NCBI RefSeq assembly: GCF_037153985.1
Contig: NZ_JBBAYI010000011.1
Location: forward strand, 174,278 to 238,277
Source: Emticicia sp037153985
GTDB taxonomy: Bacteria > Bacteroidota > Bacteroidia > Cytophagales > Spirosomataceae
DNA length: 64,000 nucleotides
Direction of reading: 5' to 3'
Made by a program: the position numbers and the translations under genes. This document shows positions 26,251-35,658 of the stretch, in pieces; position 1 is the stretch's first letter, and each line of letters starts with the position of its first letter. The notes under the pieces were generated by a model. The model made no database searches, was not told the DNA's origin, and worked only from the letters and a program-made list of their open reading frames with translations.

Positions 26251-27525
26251 TTATACTAGCTGGCGTTGTTTATCGCTCATTTTAAAGCCTTTCAAAACTT
26301 GTTCTTTATTAAATACGCCTTCTTTTTCGAGTACTTCGATATATTCGGCCAGCAAATCAACCAGATTGACAACGTCTTCAACTGTTTGGTAAAGGCTTAA
26401 CGAAATACGGAAACCTGAATGTTTTACAGGAACCGCCGGAACTGTTGACGGGCTTAGTAGGAAATCTTTGCTCATCAGAAACTGAGAAAAACGAATCAGT
26501 AATTCTACACTACCAAGACCCAAAAAGAACTGTGGTGTGTGCGCATAATTAATTACCGGAAGGTTAAACTCTTTAGACTTTTGTGCAAAAACATTAATTA
26601 ATTCGTTCAGGCGCATTTGTCTTTCGTAAATTTCGTCAGATAAATGAATATCAGCAATGCAAGATGCCGCAGTTATACCAGCGTGTAGTGTCGGAGCCGA
26701 GAATCGGAGCGCGCCACCACAGTTATAAACGGTTTGCTTGGTTAACTGATTCGGAAAAATCAGCGCAGAACTAAATGCACCAAAACCTTTATTTAATGAT
26801 GTAATAACATATAATTTCTCATGGCGGGGTATGTTGTGTAAGGCAAATCCTTTACCGTTTTCGCCAATCCAACTCATGCCGTGGGCATCATCAATATAAG
26901 CTCTGAATTTTTCGTATGTATTTAGCAATGCCTCAACATCCTTTAAAGGAGCGGTGTCGCCGTGCATTGAGTAAACGCTATCGGCCAGATACCAGACATT
27001 GTCGTATTTTTCGCTTAGAATTTTTATTCTTCTTTCCAGCATCTCCATTTGGCTGTGCTTAATCATTTCAACATGATAGCCATCAGCTTTTAAATTATTA
27101 GCTGCAAGCTGAACACTTTCATGAACAAACTGGTCAAGAATAATTGCATCGTTTCTACCGATGATAACAGGGAGGTAGGCAAAATGCCCTAGTGTGGTAC
27201 TTGAAGCAAGAAATGTGGGCAAACCAAAAATCTTCTCTAATTTATCTTCCAGTTCAAGATAGTGGTCAAACGACATATACATTCTCGAAATGGAAGTTTG
27301 CATTCCATACTTTCTGATGCCTTCAATGGCGGCCTCTTTCACTCTCTCATCGTTTTCGAAAGCAAGATAATTATTCGACATAAAACTGACATAAGATTTT
27401 CCATCTATTGAAATCTTACGGCTCGATTCTCCGTCTTGCTGTGCCTTCACCTGAATGAGTCCGAGGTCGCGAGCTGTACTGAAAACGTCATTCACATACA
27501 ACATCTGTTTTGGCAGGTCTTTCAT
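26251..27525 (-). CDS. PLP-dependent alpha-oxoamine-synthase-like enzyme
   Basis: A 424-residue fold-type I PLP enzyme of the KBL/BioF/serine-palmitoyltransferase group. Visible motifs: YVSFMSNNYLAF, the cofactor Asp/His in YIDDAHGMSWIGENG, and the Schiff-base Lys in TSLNKGFGAFS. These enzymes condense an amino acid with an acyl thioester. The sequence diverges from standard BioF and SPT, and no bio genes are near. In Cytophagales a sphingolipid or sulfonolipid role is possible. I start at the ATG at 27525; the open frame extends to 27615 with an unlikely extra N-terminus. Confidence 0.78.
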   Translation of the reverse strand: MKDLPKQMLYVNDVFSTARDLGLIQVKAQQDGESSRKISIDGKSYVSFMSNNYLAFENDERVKEAAIEGIRKYGMQTSISRMYMSFDHYLELEDKLEKIFGLPTFLASSTTLGHFAYLPVIIGRNDAIILDQFVHESVQLAANNLKADGYHVEMIKHSQMEMLERRIKILSEKYDNVWYLADSVYSMHGDTAPLKDVEALLNTYEKFRAYIDDAHGMSWIGENGKGFALHNIPRHEKLYVITSLNKGFGAFSSALIFPNQLTKQTVYNCGGALRFSAPTLHAGITAASCIADIHLSDEIYERQMRLNELINVFAQKSKEFNLPVINYAHTPQFFLGLGSVELLIRFSQFLMSKDFLLSPSTVPAVPVKHSGFRISLSLYQTVEDVVNLVDLLAEYIEVLEKEGVFNKEQVLKGFKMSDKQRQLV

Positions 27526-27927
27526 AAAATTGATTTTTAGGTTATCGTAATGGCTATTTTTTTCTGAAAATGGGGACTTATTTTCGGATATAAAGATTGT
27601 CAAAAAATGTACCAATATTTAAAAAAAATGTGTGAAACCGATAAATGGCGTTAAAATGTGGATAAGTGGCTGTAAAAAGTTTGTTTTGGAAGGTGTATTG
27701 AAAAAAAAATCGAATTTTTTTTTAAAATTTAAAACATATAGTATATATTTAGCACATGTTTTGATATACTATTAGCCATGAAGTGTTATATCAAAACCCT
27801 TCTATCCGTTTGATGTTCAAGTTTTTAAATCTCAATTTTTATCATCGAGATTTATTGGACTTATTTTTGTTACAATAAATGTATTGCCAAACCTTGTTAA
27901 TTATAAATTGATAGATTATTCTGACTA
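27526..27927. other. Gap of about 400 bases with an 11-bp inverted repeat
   Basis: No coding region supported. GTTTTGATATA (27758-27768) and TATATCAAAAC (27787-27797) form a perfect inverted repeat with an 18-base loop and no T-tract, so it is not an ordinary terminator. A -7-like box (TATTTTTG, 27862-27869) suits the downstream membrane gene. The rest is AT-rich. Confidence 0.5.
27862..27869 (+). promoter_or_regulatory. -7 box of the YhhN-like gene
   Basis: TATTTTTG matches TAnnTTTG, about 59 bases before the ATG at 27928. Confidence 0.4.
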
Positions 27928-28737
27928 ATGCAAAGAGTAGTTACTATATTATTAGCCATATTAGTAATGTACAATATCTATGCTTTCTTGTATCAAGATA
28001 GCCTGGCTCTGCTCATTGGTAGCACACTATTAATGCCAATGATTGGGGTATACTACGGGTTTGCACGTAAATGGGAGCATTCAGGTGTTGATAAACTAGT
28101 ATATTTTGCGTATGTATTGGGTGGTTTTGCTGATGCCACCATTATTATTAATTATAAAAATAATGGTGAACTTACTCAGATTACTCTGGCTTGTATTGTG
28201 CATTTGGTTTACATTATTATATTTCAGAAAGAAGGAACACACGTATATAGCCTTGAGCGTAAAAACCTCTTAAAATTGGCTATTCCGGCAGGATTTGTAT
28301 TTTTCTTTTTTGGTTTTGTTTTATTGAAGGTAATTCCTGATACTGTTTTTCTGATTACAGTGCTATATGCTTTTGAATTGTTTGTGTTGGTGGTGCTTGG
28401 GTACTTCAGACCTGTGAACAAAAAAAGCTACTGGATAGGGGCCATCGGGGTATCTCTCATCCTGATTAAAGACGTATTTTATAGCGATTACCATTTTATT
28501 ACACAGAATATATTTGTGCACTCGCTCATGGATATTACCAATGCGCTGGCTTATTATTGTATTGCCTGGAGTGTTGCTGTAAATCAGAACGATAAATCTT
28601 CGGTGCCGAATTATGTAGGAATTGTATCTAAATTCCTGAAATTTTTAAAAAAAACAAATTTGGTCAAGTTTTTCGCCCTCAAAATCCTGAATGCTAGGTA
28701 TCAGCTCATGATTATTTACCGTAATTACTTATCGTAA
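27928..28737 (+). CDS. YhhN/TMEM86-like multi-pass membrane protein
   Basis: A 269-residue protein with about eight hydrophobic helices and a basic C-terminal tail. The stretch IVHLVYIIIF matches the H-x2-Y-x3-F pattern seen in YhhN-type lysoplasmalogenases, and GGFADATII lies where that family has a GD motif. The match is partial and the protein is longer than most members, so a lipid-hydrolase role is only tentative. Confidence 0.55.
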   Translation: MQRVVTILLAILVMYNIYAFLYQDSLALLIGSTLLMPMIGVYYGFARKWEHSGVDKLVYFAYVLGGFADATIIINYKNNGELTQITLACIVHLVYIIIFQKEGTHVYSLERKNLLKLAIPAGFVFFFFGFVLLKVIPDTVFLITVLYAFELFVLVVLGYFRPVNKKSYWIGAIGVSLILIKDVFYSDYHFITQNIFVHSLMDITNALAYYCIAWSVAVNQNDKSSVPNYVGIVSKFLKFLKKTNLVKFFALKILNARYQLMIIYRNYLS

Positions 28738-28818
28738 ACAAGACACTTTCAGATACTTGCGTCAAGAAACTTTTGTAACAGGCTTTTGGTTATAAAACCA
28801 GTACAAAAGTTAAATATA

Positions 28819-29157
28819 ATGAACTGGCAGCATATCAACGACGAATTACAGTTAGACGAAATCAAACAAAAATCTTTTGACCATCCGGTTTTGCTTTTCA
28901 AGCATAGTACTACTTGTTCAATAAGTGCCACCTCTCTAGGGCGCATAGAAAGAGCTTGGGACGACACAAAAGCTAAGAATATTGAACCCTTTTATCTGGA
29001 TTTACTGCGTTACAGAAGTATTTCTAACAAAATTGCCAAAGACTTTGCTATTGAGCATCAATCGCCGCAAGTTTTGTTAATTCAGGATGGTAAATGCGTA
29101 TATGATGCCTCTCATTTTGACATCAGATTTGACGAAATTGTAAGCCAAGTAGCTTAA
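28819..29157 (+). CDS. ytxJ: YtxJ-family bacillithiol-system protein
   Basis: A 112-residue thioredoxin-fold protein with one active-site cysteine (FKHSTTCSISATS). The family (DUF2847) is linked to bacillithiol use, which many Bacteroidota make. I choose the ATG at 28819 (MNWQHIND); an in-frame TTG at 28786 would add 11 unlikely residues. A shared hairpin separates it from the convergent OsmC gene, another redox-defence protein. Confidence 0.85.
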   Translation: MNWQHINDELQLDEIKQKSFDHPVLLFKHSTTCSISATSLGRIERAWDDTKAKNIEPFYLDLLRYRSISNKIAKDFAIEHQSPQVLLIQDGKCVYDASHFDIRFDEIVSQVA

Positions 29158-29169
29158 TTATAAAAACAA

Positions 29170-29204
29170 AAAGGAGAAGTTTCATCGCTTCTCCTTTCTG
29201 TTTT
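29170..29204. terminator. Bidirectional terminator between ytxJ and the OsmC-family gene
   Basis: Perfect 10-bp stem AAAGGAGAAG / CTTCTCCTTT with an 8-base loop, and T-tracts outside on both strands. Confidence 0.85.
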
Positions 29205-29224
29205 TTGGGTGAGATAACAACCCG

Positions 29225-29653
29225 TCAGGCTGGTTCGGCAACATGCCATTTAAAATTGAAAACCTGCTCAATATCTGGGTGTAAACTTAAAGCCACAGGG
29301 CAGGTGTGGGCAACACGTATATACTTTTGCTTTATTTCTTCTGTTAACTCTTCAGGGGTTTGCATCATAAAATTAACTTCTATTTTCGCAATTCTACGTG
29401 GCAATTCGGCCGACATTACTTTGGTTACTTCAATGGTAGAACCCGAAAAGTCAATTTCATCGCGGCGTGCAGTAATTCCCATGATGGTCATGGCACAACT
29501 GCCTAATGAGGTAGCCGTTAGGTCAGTAGGCGAAAAAGCCTCACCTTTGCCGTGGTTATCGGTAGGAGCGTCAGTAATGATTTCAACACCCGATTGCAAA
29601 TGAGTAGCCTGTGTGCGTAGTTCGCCCAGATAAATAATTTTAGAAGTTGGCAT
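29225..29653 (-). CDS. OsmC/Ohr-family protein
   Basis: A 142-residue OsmC-fold protein. The first conserved cysteine is in LGSCAMTIMGI and the second in AHTCPVALSL, the pair used by this family to reduce organic or lipid hydroperoxides with thiols. FSPTDLTATSLGSC is a typical signature. It faces ytxJ across a shared terminator. Confidence 0.92.
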   Translation of the reverse strand: MPTSKIIYLGELRTQATHLQSGVEIITDAPTDNHGKGEAFSPTDLTATSLGSCAMTIMGITARRDEIDFSGSTIEVTKVMSAELPRRIAKIEVNFMMQTPEELTEEIKQKYIRVAHTCPVALSLHPDIEQVFNFKWHVAEPA

Positions 29654-29846
29654 TTTTATGATGTTTTTAATAAATTCTATGCTATTCTTTGAATAATACC
29701 TCTCAAAATTACGTTTAAATTAAGTATTTTTCAAGAAACTGAGCAACCACCTAACAAATTTGTCATTTTTAATGTTTGTATTTATAAAAAAGAATTTATC
29801 TTTATCTATTGATATCGGTAATAGACGGAAAATAAATATTTCACCC

Positions 29847-30638
29847 GTGAGAATAAGTTTACTAAGTATAATGCTGCTGCTTGTCGTGACAAGTAGTTTT
29901 GCACAACGCAAATCTTCGACAGCGAAAAAAACTGAAACCAAATCGGAGACCAAGAAAGAAGATTATAAGATGTTTGCTTATGGGCTAACTACTAATACCA
30001 ATTCGGGTTTATTAGGGGGCTTGGTGGTGCGTCATTCCAAAGCAATTGGCCGATACAAAGACTACCCTATGCACCAGTATATTGCTTTTGAGGCTGTAAA
30101 TATTAAACACCCAAAAGAAAGAGTGGAACCAAGCACTATTGCTAATCGTTATATTCGAGGAAAAAGAAACTACTTTTTCTCTCTACGCCCCGAATACGGC
30201 AGAGAAATAGTATATTTTAAGCAAAACGGAGATGATGGTATCGGTATTAGTGTAATTGTAGCCGGTGGGCCGTCTATTGGTTTACAAAAACCTTATTATA
30301 TCAAGTATGATGTAAATGGGCGTGGTTCCATAGATATAGTGCAGTATGACCCTAATATTCATGATAAAGACCCCAACAGAATACAAGGAGCAGCCGGAAT
30401 CTGGCAAGACCTTTTCGTGGGTATGAAGCTAAACCCGGGTTTTCATGCGAAACTGGCCGCAAATATTGACATGAACACTTTCAATAATAGCATGACAGGT
30501 GTTGAAATTGGCGTTACTGCCGAACTTTTCAGCAAAACCCCTGAAATCATGTCAAACCAGCTTACAACCAATTCACGCTTTTATACTGCAGGTTACCTGA
30601 CTATTTACTTTGGTAACAAAAAGCAAAAACAGAAATAA
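29847..30638 (+). CDS. Secreted or outer-membrane protein of unknown function
   Basis: I do not recognise this protein. From the GTG at 29847 it has a clear signal peptide (LLSIMLLLVVTSSFA-QRK) and a Lys/Thr/Glu-rich stretch. About 220 residues of alternating polar and aromatic sequence follow, ending in FYTAGYLTIYFGNKK. A final aromatic strand is common in outer-membrane beta-barrels, so a small barrel is plausible. The frame is open back to 29760, but those residues would bury the signal peptide. Confidence 0.6.
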   Translation: MRISLLSIMLLLVVTSSFAQRKSSTAKKTETKSETKKEDYKMFAYGLTTNTNSGLLGGLVVRHSKAIGRYKDYPMHQYIAFEAVNIKHPKERVEPSTIANRYIRGKRNYFFSLRPEYGREIVYFKQNGDDGIGISVIVAGGPSIGLQKPYYIKYDVNGRGSIDIVQYDPNIHDKDPNRIQGAAGIWQDLFVGMKLNPGFHAKLAANIDMNTFNNSMTGVEIGVTAELFSKTPEIMSNQLTTNSRFYTAGYLTIYFGNKKQKQK

Positions 30639-30679
30639 GCAAATACGATATTTTACTTTCAGTTAGCCTTAAAAAATAA

Positions 30680-30687
30680 TACTTTTG
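30680..30687 (+). promoter_or_regulatory. -7 box of lipA
   Basis: TACTTTTG matches TAnnTTTG, 44-51 bases before the lipA ATG. Confidence 0.45.
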
Positions 30688-30730
30688 TGTCTTTGTAGGG
30701 GTATTACCCAGAACTTAAGTTATTAGAGCA

Positions 30731-31606
30731 ATGACAGAATCACCCGTTGTAAGTACCGAACAACGAACTCGCCGCCCGGATTGGTTGAGGGTTAAGTTGC
30801 CTATCGGCGAAAATTTCAAAAAAGTACGTAGTTTAGTTGACGAGCATAAGTTGCACACCATTTGCCAGTCAGGTAATTGCCCTAATATGGGTGAATGCTG
30901 GGGCGAGGGTACGGCAACCTTTATGATTTTAGGAAATGTGTGTACACGTAGCTGTACTTTTTGCGCCGTAGCTACGGGTCGCCCGAACGAATATGATACC
31001 GACGAGCCACGCCGTGTTGCAGAAGCCATTAAACTGATGCAGGTAAAACACGCAGTGATTACATCGGTAAATCGGGATGAATTGAAAGATAAAGGGGCCG
31101 AAATATGGTATCAGACTGTAAGGGCAGTGAAGGAAATGTCGCCACAGACAACTATTGAGACACTAATCCCTGATACAAAAGGTAACTGGGAAGCACTTTA
31201 CAGAATGATTTCAGCAGGACAAGAGGTTGTTTCGCACAATATGGAAACCGTAGAGCGTTTGTACCGGAATGTACGCCCACAAGCCAAATACAGCCGTAGT
31301 CTGGAACAAACCCGTAGAACAAAAGAGTTTGGCAAACGCACTAAAACCGGCATTATGTTGGGCTTAGGCGAAACACAAGAGGAGGTTTTTAAGGCAATGG
31401 ACGATTTGGCTGATAACGGGCTGGATATTCTGACGCTGGGGCAATATTTGCAACCTACCAAAATGCACCATGAAGTAATAGAGTTTATTCATCCTGATAC
31501 TTTTGCGATGTATCGTGAAGAAGGGTTGAAACGTGGTATTAAATACGTAGAGTCAGGGCCGTTGGTACGTTCGAGTTATCATGCTGAAAGACACGTTCAT
31601 GTGTAA
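30731..31606 (+). CDS. lipA: Lipoyl synthase
   Basis: Radical SAM enzyme of 291 residues inserting two sulfurs into octanoyl chains on lipoyl domains. Both iron-sulfur sites are complete: auxiliary cluster Cys45, Cys50, Cys56 (CQSGNCPNMGEC) and radical SAM cluster Cys71, Cys75, Cys78 (CTRSCTFC). The C-terminal RSSYHAERHV supplies the conserved RSSY serine. A terminator hairpin follows directly and crtY starts just after it; no lipB is present. Confidence 0.97.
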   Translation: MTESPVVSTEQRTRRPDWLRVKLPIGENFKKVRSLVDEHKLHTICQSGNCPNMGECWGEGTATFMILGNVCTRSCTFCAVATGRPNEYDTDEPRRVAEAIKLMQVKHAVITSVNRDELKDKGAEIWYQTVRAVKEMSPQTTIETLIPDTKGNWEALYRMISAGQEVVSHNMETVERLYRNVRPQAKYSRSLEQTRRTKEFGKRTKTGIMLGLGETQEEVFKAMDDLADNGLDILTLGQYLQPTKMHHEVIEFIHPDTFAMYREEGLKRGIKYVESGPLVRSSYHAERHVHV

Positions 31607-31627
31607 AAAATTATCGACAAAACACTA

Positions 31628-31655
31628 AACCTCACAACTACTTGTGAGGTTTTTA
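31628..31655 (+). terminator. Terminator of lipA
   Basis: Perfect stem AACCTCACAA / TTGTGAGGTT with a 4-base loop and five T. It ends only a few bases before the crtY ATG, so crtY expression would need readthrough or a promoter inside this region. Confidence 0.8.
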
Positions 31656-31659
31656 TTTA

Positions 31660-32826
31660 ATGAAATCATACGATTATATTATTTGTGGCGGCGGTATGGC
31701 CGGATTGTCTCTAGCGTATTACCTGACGCATAGCAGGTTGTCGCAAGCATCCATACTGATTATTGAGCCTGAAGAAAAAAAAGCCAACGACCGTACTTGG
31801 GCTTTTTGGGAAACAACAGAAAATACGTTTGAAAAAATTCTCTTCAAAAACTGGAAAACAGTTCAGTTTGTAGATGCTTCTGCTAAAAAACAAAACCTCG
31901 ACATAGGTTCATATCATTACAAATTACTGCGAGGGATTGATTTTTATGAGTTCGTTAAAGCTGAGTTACAGCAGAATCTGAATGTAACATGGTTATATGA
32001 CAAGGTAAGTTCAATCAATGATACTGAAAACGGTGCGGTTGTTGAAACGGAAAAAGGGTCGATTTTTGAGGCAGCAATAGTTTTCGATAGCACTTATAAA
32101 CTTAACCTTACCTTACCCGATAACCATAATTTGTTACAGCATTTCAAGGGGTATGTAATCAAGTCAGAAAAAGCAATTTTCGATACAGAAAAGCCTCTCA
32201 TGATGGATTTCAGTATTGAACAATATAACGAGTGCCGATTTGTTTATATTCTTCCGTTCGACGCACATACGGCTTTAATAGAGTACACGCTATTTACTGA
32301 GAACCTGCTCGAAAAAGAAGAATACGACAGACAATTAAAAAAGTATATTACCGAAAAACTAGGGCTAGTATCTTATACAATTCTGGAAGAAGAATTTGGA
32401 ATAATACCTATGAGTGATGTAGCCACACAGGAGTACCCAAGTAAGCATATTGTCAGAATCGGAACCGCGGGCGGTTACACAAACCCTGCTACGGGCTATA
32501 CTTTTCAGAATACCCAACGTAAATTAAAAGAAATTGTAGCCGCACTTGAAAAAAATGGAAGCCCGATAGTGCGCCGAAGCTATTTTAACAAGCGGTTTAA
32601 GTTATATGCCAGCGTATTTTTGAACGTACTTGAACAAAAGCGACATCCTGCGGCAGATGTATTTGCTATTCTATACAATAAAAATGCCCCTGCGCAGGTA
32701 TTCAAATTTCTAGACGGTGACACCAATCTCTGGGAAGAGCTAAAAATACTAAATTCGGTGCCTAAAGTTCCTTTCCTCAAAGCCGTGGCAGGGGTATTCG
32801 CCAGAAAAATAAAATCGTTGTTTTAG
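31660..32826 (+). CDS. crtY: Lycopene cyclase (CrtY-type)
   Basis: FAD-dependent cyclase of 388 residues making beta-carotene end groups. The N-terminal dinucleotide motif is YIICGGGMAGLSLAYYLT, followed by the family signature NDRTWAFWE. IGTAGGYTNPATGYTFQNTQR near residue 270 is also typical. No other carotenoid genes are nearby. Its stop overlaps that of the convergent nuoD by four bases. Confidence 0.92.
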   Translation: MKSYDYIICGGGMAGLSLAYYLTHSRLSQASILIIEPEEKKANDRTWAFWETTENTFEKILFKNWKTVQFVDASAKKQNLDIGSYHYKLLRGIDFYEFVKAELQQNLNVTWLYDKVSSINDTENGAVVETEKGSIFEAAIVFDSTYKLNLTLPDNHNLLQHFKGYVIKSEKAIFDTEKPLMMDFSIEQYNECRFVYILPFDAHTALIEYTLFTENLLEKEEYDRQLKKYITEKLGLVSYTILEEEFGIIPMSDVATQEYPSKHIVRIGTAGGYTNPATGYTFQNTQRKLKEIVAALEKNGSPIVRRSYFNKRFKLYASVFLNVLEQKRHPAADVFAILYNKNAPAQVFKFLDGDTNLWEELKILNSVPKVPFLKAVAGVFARKIKSLF

Positions 32827-34037
32827 CGGTCTACTTCTCCCATTACAATATCAATTGAGCCAATAGAGGCTATCAGGTCGGCTATCATACCACCGCGTGA
32901 GATTTCTGGTAACACCGACAGATTATTAAATGAACAAGCGCGGGCTTTAACCCTCACAGGTACATCTGACCGCCCGTCAGTACGGAAGAAGAATCCTAAT
33001 TCCCCTTTAGGATTTTCGGCACGGGCATAAAAATCCATTTTAGGGGGTCTTATTTTTTTTGGTACAAGTGCCTGCGGGTCAAATTCTTTGGTTCGTGTAT
33101 GTTCTTTTGTCAGTTTTTCCAGACATTGTTCTATCATCCTGAGTGACTCCCAGCATTCTAACACACGTACATTATTTCTATCCCAGCAATCGCCTACTTG
33201 TCCGGCTTCGCCTTTGCCTATCGGAATATCAAATTCAAGTTCAGGGTAAACCGAGTAGCCATCAACCTTACGCAAATCCCATTTAAGCCCTGACCCTCTC
33301 AAAACAGGCCCCGTGCAGCCATAATTAATAGCTACCGGAAGCGGTAAAACTCCAACATTAGCCGTACGATTGATAAAAATCTGATTCTCGATTACAAGTT
33401 GTTGTAACTCAACTAGTTTGGGTTTCAGGTAATTAACAAAAGCCTTGCAGCGGTCTTCAAAACCTACGGGCAAGTCATAAAACAGCCCACCTACCCAAAT
33501 ATAATTATAGAGCATTCTGGCACCACAAGTCCATTCAAGGAGGCGTAAAATATGCTCACGGTCGCGGAAAAGCCACAAAAAAGGTGTATAAGCTCCAATA
33601 TCAAGCGCATAAGTACCAATGGCAATAAAATGTGAGGCAATGCGGTTTAGTTCGGCCACTAATACCCTAATGTATTCCACTCTTTTCGGAATGTCCTTAT
33701 CAATACCCAGCATTTTTTCAATACCCATAACATAGGCATGTTCCGAATTCATTGCTCCCAGATAATCCATTCTGTCCACATAAGGAATAATCTGATTAAA
33801 TGGCAGGCTTTGTGCGTGTTTCTCGAAGCATCGATGCAGATACCCCAAATGAGGCACAACATCTACCACAATTTCGCCGTCGGTTATAACTTCTAGCCGC
33901 AAAACACCATGCGTAGAAGGGTGCTGTGGCCCCAGATTCAGAATCATTTCTTCCGAATGCAAGTTTTCGGGCTTGTACTTGTTCGGTTCTGAAATGGTTA
34001 AATTTTCGGGGCGATATTTATATTGAATTGAGTTCAA
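32823..34037 (-). CDS. nuoD: NADH-quinone oxidoreductase subunit D
   Basis: The 49-kDa-type subunit of complex I, 404 residues, forming part of the quinone pocket. Typical stretches are LNLGPQHPSTHGVLRLEV, PHLGYLHRCFEKHAQ and the C-terminal DLIASIGSIDIVMGEVDR. No other nuo gene is in the window, so this copy stands apart from the rest of complex I. It follows a phosphodiester-glycosidase gene by 41 bases. Confidence 0.96.
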   Translation of the reverse strand: MNSIQYKYRPENLTISEPNKYKPENLHSEEMILNLGPQHPSTHGVLRLEVITDGEIVVDVVPHLGYLHRCFEKHAQSLPFNQIIPYVDRMDYLGAMNSEHAYVMGIEKMLGIDKDIPKRVEYIRVLVAELNRIASHFIAIGTYALDIGAYTPFLWLFRDREHILRLLEWTCGARMLYNYIWVGGLFYDLPVGFEDRCKAFVNYLKPKLVELQQLVIENQIFINRTANVGVLPLPVAINYGCTGPVLRGSGLKWDLRKVDGYSVYPELEFDIPIGKGEAGQVGDCWDRNNVRVLECWESLRMIEQCLEKLTKEHTRTKEFDPQALVPKKIRPPKMDFYARAENPKGELGFFFRTDGRSDVPVRVKARACSFNNLSVLPEISRGGMIADLIASIGSIDIVMGEVDR

Positions 34038-34078
34038 AATGCAGGTGAGTAATTTTAAAAAATGAAAACGTCAAAAAA

Positions 34079-34972
34079 TTACTTTTTCAAAAGTACAAAA
34101 ATATTGCTTACAGCACGTTCGCCGGCGTGGTCAAATAATTTATTGTCTGACGGATAATTAACCACGCCGTTGTCGGGCTGGTGGTTAATATACATAGTTG
34201 TAGAGCCGCCTCCATCAAAATTGATGGCATCTTTACAATTCAGGGCTTTGGCCAGATTCGTTAATTCATGGAGGGTCATGCCATAAGACTGGCTGCTTCG
34301 GCCATCAACTGTAATAAGTAAAAGTTTTTTATCGTTAGTGATACAGGCACAGGTTCTGGGGTGGCGGTTATCGTTAAAAGCGGTTTTTTCAAGTGGCGGT
34401 TTAATACCGTCAAGCAATAACAACGGGCCAGTAAGTAAAACATTTTTTTCTTTTAATTTCTTTTCCCAGCCTGTTTGAGGGTCGCCTTTAATAATTTTTA
34501 CTTTGTTTTTATGGATAGTTACTGCCGAAATACTATGGGTAGGCAAGCGTGGAACATTTATTACCCGAGTGGTATCCATAATTTCGCCATCGATTTTTAG
34601 GAAATCAACGGCTCCGCCATTTTTTGTGTCAAAGAAGCCAGCATTTACGGCGGCTATGGCATTTACACCTGAGGCTATTTTACTCGTAGGCAGCAATAAA
34701 CGTTTAGCTTCGGTATCAGTTTGTTTTTTATCGGCCGCGACAAGGCCGAATTTAACTCTCCGGTTTTTTAGAGGAGTTTCAAGAATATTAATCGACTGGT
34801 TAGCATCAAACAACTCTTTCTGATTAAAATGATAGTTCTTCCAGATTATACCTGCTCCAATGTCTTGTAATTTCCAGTTTGCAGTTGTAACAGCCAGTGA
34901 GTCTTTAGCTGAAAATGATTGAGCGAAGCAAATAGGGCTAATAAATAGAAACCAAAGGATTTTTTTATACAT
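34079..34972 (-). CDS. Secreted phosphodiester glycosidase family protein (DUF2233/NAGPA)
   Basis: A 297-residue protein with a signal peptide (ILWFLFISPICFAQSF). The DUF2233 domain shows AAVNAGFFDTKNGGAVDF, TCACITNDKKLLLITVDGR and the closing NFDGGGSTTMYI. The family removes GlcNAc from phosphodiesters in animals and acts on phosphosugar links in bacteria; the substrate here is unknown. It starts two bases from the TTG of the divergent glycosylase frame and is probably cotranscribed with nuoD. Confidence 0.88.
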   Translation of the reverse strand: MYKKILWFLFISPICFAQSFSAKDSLAVTTANWKLQDIGAGIIWKNYHFNQKELFDANQSINILETPLKNRRVKFGLVAADKKQTDTEAKRLLLPTSKIASGVNAIAAVNAGFFDTKNGGAVDFLKIDGEIMDTTRVINVPRLPTHSISAVTIHKNKVKIIKGDPQTGWEKKLKEKNVLLTGPLLLLDGIKPPLEKTAFNDNRHPRTCACITNDKKLLLITVDGRSSQSYGMTLHELTNLAKALNCKDAINFDGGGSTTMYINHQPDNGVVNYPSDNKLFDHAGERAVSNIFVLLKK

Positions 34973-35002
34973 TTGAATCAGAATATTTTACCAAAAGTAC
35001 AG

Positions 35003-35584
35003 ATGCCGCACATTCTTCCCAAAGAATTTTACGAAAAATATGATACAGTAAGCCTATCAAAAAAATTACTGGGCTGCACGCTTGTTCATGATAGCCAAGA
35101 AGGGCGAACGGCCGGAATTATAGTAGAAACCGAGGCGTATCTGCACAACGACCCTGCCTGCCACGCTTACAGGAAAAAAACACCAAGAAACGCCGCTATG
35201 TTTGAAGGTGCGGGGGTGTCGTATGTTTACCTGATTTACGGCCTATACCATTGCTTTAATATTGTAAGTGGTGAAAAAAATATAGGCGAGGCTGTTTTAA
35301 TAAGGGCATTAGAACCAGTAGAAGGTATTGAACTGATGCAAACAAGAAGAGGTACGAAAGATATAAAAAATTTGTGTAGCGGCCCCGCAAAACTAGTAAC
35401 TGCAATGGGTATTACCCCTGATTTTAATTTTCTACCCCTCTATGCCGATGAATTTTATTGTATTCCCCCCGATAACGAGGATTTTGAAATCGTTACTACT
35501 ACCAGAATAGGCATTACGCAAGGGGCTGATTTGCTTTATAGGTTTTATATTAAAGGCAATAAGTTTGTGAGTAAGTTAAAGTAA
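35003..35584 (+). CDS. DNA-3-methyladenine glycosylase (AAG/MPG family)
   Basis: A 193-residue base-excision repair enzyme of the AAG fold. Seen: GCTLVHDSQEGRTAGIIVETEAYLHNDPACHAYR with the catalytic Glu, MFEGAGVSYVYLIYGLYHCFNIV, AVLIRALEPVEG and LCSGPAKLVTAMGI. I prefer the ATG at 35003. A TTG at 34973 abuts the divergent gene, so the promoter must lie inside that gene in either case. Confidence 0.93.
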   Translation: MPHILPKEFYEKYDTVSLSKKLLGCTLVHDSQEGRTAGIIVETEAYLHNDPACHAYRKKTPRNAAMFEGAGVSYVYLIYGLYHCFNIVSGEKNIGEAVLIRALEPVEGIELMQTRRGTKDIKNLCSGPAKLVTAMGITPDFNFLPLYADEFYCIPPDNEDFEIVTTTRIGITQGADLLYRFYIKGNKFVSKLK

Positions 35585-35658
35585 ACAGGCTCTTTAAAAT
35601 AGCGAGGACAAAGCATAGCCTTGCCCTCGTTCAAGCAGCAGTTTGTGAAAGCGTGAGT

